In this document: positions 3,230 to 5,094 of the stretch, one piece after another
How positions within the stretch are numbered: position 1 is the stretch's first letter
Layout: every line of letters starts with the position of its first letter
From: an uncultured Alphaproteobacteria bacterium
GTDB taxonomy: Bacteria > Pseudomonadota > Alphaproteobacteria > RF32 > CAG-239
DNA length: 5,094 nucleotides
Direction: 5' to 3'
NCBI GenBank assembly: GCA_944391355.1
Contig: CALXTG010000042.1
Span: forward strand, 1-5,094
Program-made: the position numbers and the translations under genes
The notes under the pieces: generated by a model
Told to the model about the DNA's origin: nothing
Databases searched by the model: none
What the model saw: the letters and a program-made list of their open reading frames with translations, nothing else

Positions 3230-5094
3230 ATGTCGGGGATTTCGTTAACAGCATCAATGCGCAGCAACTTGTTGAGCTTGCAGAATATTGCAAGACAGCA
3301 GGATATTGTGCAAAACCGCCTGGCGACCGGCCTTAAAGTTTCTTCGGCTATTGATAATCCCTCTTCTTATTACACCGCTTCTTCCTTAAACAACCGCGCT
3401 GCCGATTTGACAGCATTACTTGACTCTATGTCGCAGGGAATTCAAACTATTAAAGCGGCCAGCGAAGCGATTGACTCCGGCACCAAATTCCTTGAACAGG
3501 CCAAAGCCGTCGCCAATCAGGCGCTCGAAACAACGGATGTCTTTGCGGTTGTTAAAAGTGAAGAGGAGTTTGTTGCTGCGGTAAACTCCGGAAAAACCGG
3601 GACAATTCTGGTTGACGGTTCAATAACTTTTTCAAATAATTTTCAAATTCAGCTGCATAACGGGCAAAATGTTATGGGAAAAAGTGAATCGGCCAGTCTG
3701 AACTTTACCTCAGATAAAAATCAGGCAAGTATTTTGGCGGCCGATAATAATCGTTTTGAAAATCTGACACTTTCTTTACAAAACAGTTCACAGACCGTTA
3801 ATCGTTACGGGTTAATTCAAATTGACGGAACCGGGGCGCAGGTAACTGCCAAAAATGTTAAGCTTAATTTGAATTTAACGACCAATACGGCGAATAAAGC
3901 GATGGGGGTTTTTTATCTGCAAAACGGTTCAGTTCTCAATTTAGAAGGAGAGATTAACATTAATGCCGACGGGCATTTTGCAACCGGGGTTGCTTTAGAT
4001 GATGCCGGTAATGCGGTCGGTGGTTCAACTTTGAATGTATATGGTGATTTGAATATAAAAGTAAAAGATTTTGCCGGGCTTTGGAGCCATAAAGAGTCGA
4101 ATTTTAATCTGAAAAGCGGTTCAAAGACAAATATTCAGCGTTCCAGCCGGGGTGAGGGCATTTATATACAGAATAGAACGACATTTAATATTGATTACGG
4201 CGCTGAAGTTAATCTTGATACCGGACGAGTTTTTATGCAGTCAAATACGACGTTAAATCTTAACGGCTGTCTGAATCTCAAAGGTGAGTATATTTATTTG
4301 AACGGCTCAGCCGGGCTTTCCGGGAGCAGCCTTAATGTCGGAAGCCGGGCGCAACTTTATTTTGATTATGCCGGTACAGTCTTGAATATCGGAAATGATA
4401 ATAGTTTTTCAATTGCTTCCGGCGGTATTTTTGCTGTCAGAAGCGGAAATAATCTGGTGTCAAAAACAGCTGCAGCTGATATTTATAATATTGAAAATAT
4501 CAGCGGCACGATACAAAATATTACTTATGCCGATTTGCTGACAGATACGCTTAATTTTAAGGAAAAGGTTTTGAGTAAGGAGCCGGACTGGAATAATCTT
4601 TTTTCGCCCCCCTTTCCGCCGTCTTTATTATCAGGGCAGATAAGTTTTTCTGTTCAGGATTTTGCCAAATCGCAACAAAGTTTTTGTTTAATGTTGGAAC
4701 AATATAATTGTTTGGTGAGAGATGCCTCTTATAAAGGTGTTAATCTGCTGAGCGGCCAGAAGCTGAAAATCAACTTCAATGAAGACCGCTCATCTAAAAT
4801 AGATGTTCTCGGAGTTAAGGCCGACAGCGAAAGTCTGGGATTGAAAACTAAAGAATGGAAAACTGCCGAAGATGTTGAACAGTCAATTTCCGAATTAGAA
4901 GAGGCGATTAATACCTTGCGCGGATTTGCCTCGGAGTTTGGGAATTATTATTCTATCGTTACCACGAGGCAGGACTTCACCGAGAATCTGATAAATGTGT
5001 TGGAAGGAGGGGCGGATAAATTAACGCTCGCCGACATGAATCAGGAATCGGCGAATATGCTGGCTCTGCAAACCGCACAGCAGCTGGCGGTTAA
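3230..5094 (+). CDS. Flagellin with a large beta-helix insertion, 3' end cut off by the window edge
   Basis: 621 codons are open to the right edge; only some 20-25 C-terminal residues should be missing. Residues 1-102 are a standard flagellin D0/ND1a segment (NRLATGLKVSSAIDNPSSYY near 29-48, then NNRAADLTALLDSMSQGIQT and the AKAVANQAL helix end). Residues 478-540 resume the fold with helix ND1b and the family block RDASYKGVNLLSG at 497-509, then NFNEDRSSKIDVLGV. Residues 545-621 are CD1 and the start of CD0 (TTRQDFTENLINVLEGG, ADMNQESANMLALQTAQQLA). Between 103 and about 474 lies a foreign-looking solenoid domain, listed separately. Flagellin is exported through the flagellar type III channel and polymerises into the filament. 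Removing the insert leaves a core near 275 residues, the usual alphaproteobacterial size. The ATG at 3230 is chosen because the frame is closed by TAA at 3212-3214 and the N-terminus fits the family; its ribosome site (GGGG or GAG nearby) is weak. Three Cys (347, 486, 494) are unusual for flagellin. Calling the ends flagellin is safe; whether the protein is a filament subunit or a specialised variant is open. Confidence 0.93.
   Translation, partial: MSGISLTASMRSNLLSLQNIARQQDIVQNRLATGLKVSSAIDNPSSYYTASSLNNRAADLTALLDSMSQGIQTIKAASEAIDSGTKFLEQAKAVANQALETTDVFAVVKSEEEFVAAVNSGKTGTILVDGSITFSNNFQIQLHNGQNVMGKSESASLNFTSDKNQASILAADNNRFENLTLSLQNSSQTVNRYGLIQIDGTGAQVTAKNVKLNLNLTTNTANKAMGVFYLQNGSVLNLEGEININADGHFATGVALDDAGNAVGGSTLNVYGDLNIKVKDFAGLWSHKESNFNLKSGSKTNIQRSSRGEGIYIQNRTTFNIDYGAEVNLDTGRVFMQSNTTLNLNGCLNLKGEYIYLNGSAGLSGSSLNVGSRAQLYFDYAGTVLNIGNDNSFSIASGGIFAVRSGNNLVSKTAAADIYNIENISGTIQNITYADLLTDTLNFKEKVLSKEPDWNNLFSPPFPPSLLSGQISFSVQDFAKSQQSFCLMLEQYNCLVRDASYKGVNLLSGQKLKINFNEDRSSKIDVLGVKADSESLGLKTKEWKTAEDVEQSISELEEAINTLRGFASEFGNYYSIVTTRQDFTENLINVLEGGADKLTLADMNQESANMLALQTAQQLAV
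3536..4651 (+). other. Predicted right-handed beta-helix domain inserted in flagellin
   Basis: Residues 103-474 of the flagellin. The beginning resembles the N-terminal coils of pectate-lyase-like proteins: EEFVAAVNSGKTGTILVDG, then ITFSNNFQIQLHNGQNVMG and NNRFENLTLSLQ. Next come short alternating strands with a recurring LN or FN start at residues 236, 268, 292, 319, 342, 368 and 385, spaced 17-32 residues, as in solenoid coils of adhesins and autotransporter passengers. Asn, Ser, Thr and Gly are abundant. The domain ends in a Pro-rich linker (SPPFPPS, 459-465). There is no HExxH metallopeptidase motif and no recognisable catalytic set, so binding, surface display or shielding is more likely than catalysis, but this is inference. 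No specific family is recognised. Confidence 0.7.
4599..4612 (+). repeat. T6-CG-C6 homopolymer tract at the insert/core junction
   Basis: Six T (4599-4604), CG, then six C (4607-4612), coding for Phe-Ser-Pro-Pro in the linker where the inserted domain returns to the flagellin core. A one-base slip would shift the frame before ND1b and CD1/CD0. The tracts are short for true phase variation. Confidence 0.6.

Noticed and set aside
2972..3267. Two minus-strand open frames of 81 and 62 codons in the intergenic region
   Set aside because: Their peptides are built from the palindromic units (repeated LGLDPR-like segments), have no ribosome site of note and match the typical spurious products of such repeats.
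3536..4651. Insert as a flagellinolysin-type peptidase
   Set aside because: There is no HExxH motif; the only His residues (143, 249, 287) are scattered.

Overview
The window looks like alphaproteobacterial chromosome of moderate GC content (gene bodies roughly half GC by eye). The flagellin N-terminus (MSGISLTASMRSNLLSLQ) and the DASYKGVNLLSG block match the short flagellins of that class. The YicC N-terminus (WEIKSVNGK) and the GTCAT...CCCGAGG palindromes between genes point the same way. The exact lineage cannot be set from the sequence alone.

Layout from left to right: (1) a minus-strand yicC gene, cut off at the left edge, starting at a TTG at 737. (2) A 71-bp divergent spacer. (3) A plus-strand short-chain dehydrogenase/reductase (SDR), 809-1573. 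(4) A minus-strand ampG-type muropeptide permease, 1542-2846, whose 3' end overlaps the SDR 3' end by 32 bp. (5) A 383-bp intergenic region, 2847-3229, with a nested cluster of inverted palindromic units, a 15-bp direct repeat and possible promoters. (6) A plus-strand flagellin gene from 3230 that runs off the right edge after 621 codons.

YicC (RNA turnover), the SDR (unknown substrate) and AmpG (cell-wall recycling) are housekeeping-type genes with no evident shared pathway. Their arrangement shows separate transcription units rather than one operon.

The unusual element is the flagellin. Its conserved ends are normal, but about 370 residues of Asn/Ser/Gly-rich, probably right-handed beta-helix sequence are inserted. 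They do not sit at the usual D2/D3 site between the N- and C-terminal D1 segments. They sit earlier, at the turn between the two N-terminal D1 helices. The insert is more AT-rich than the flagellin core. If the protein is assembled, the filament would carry a large solenoid domain on each subunit.
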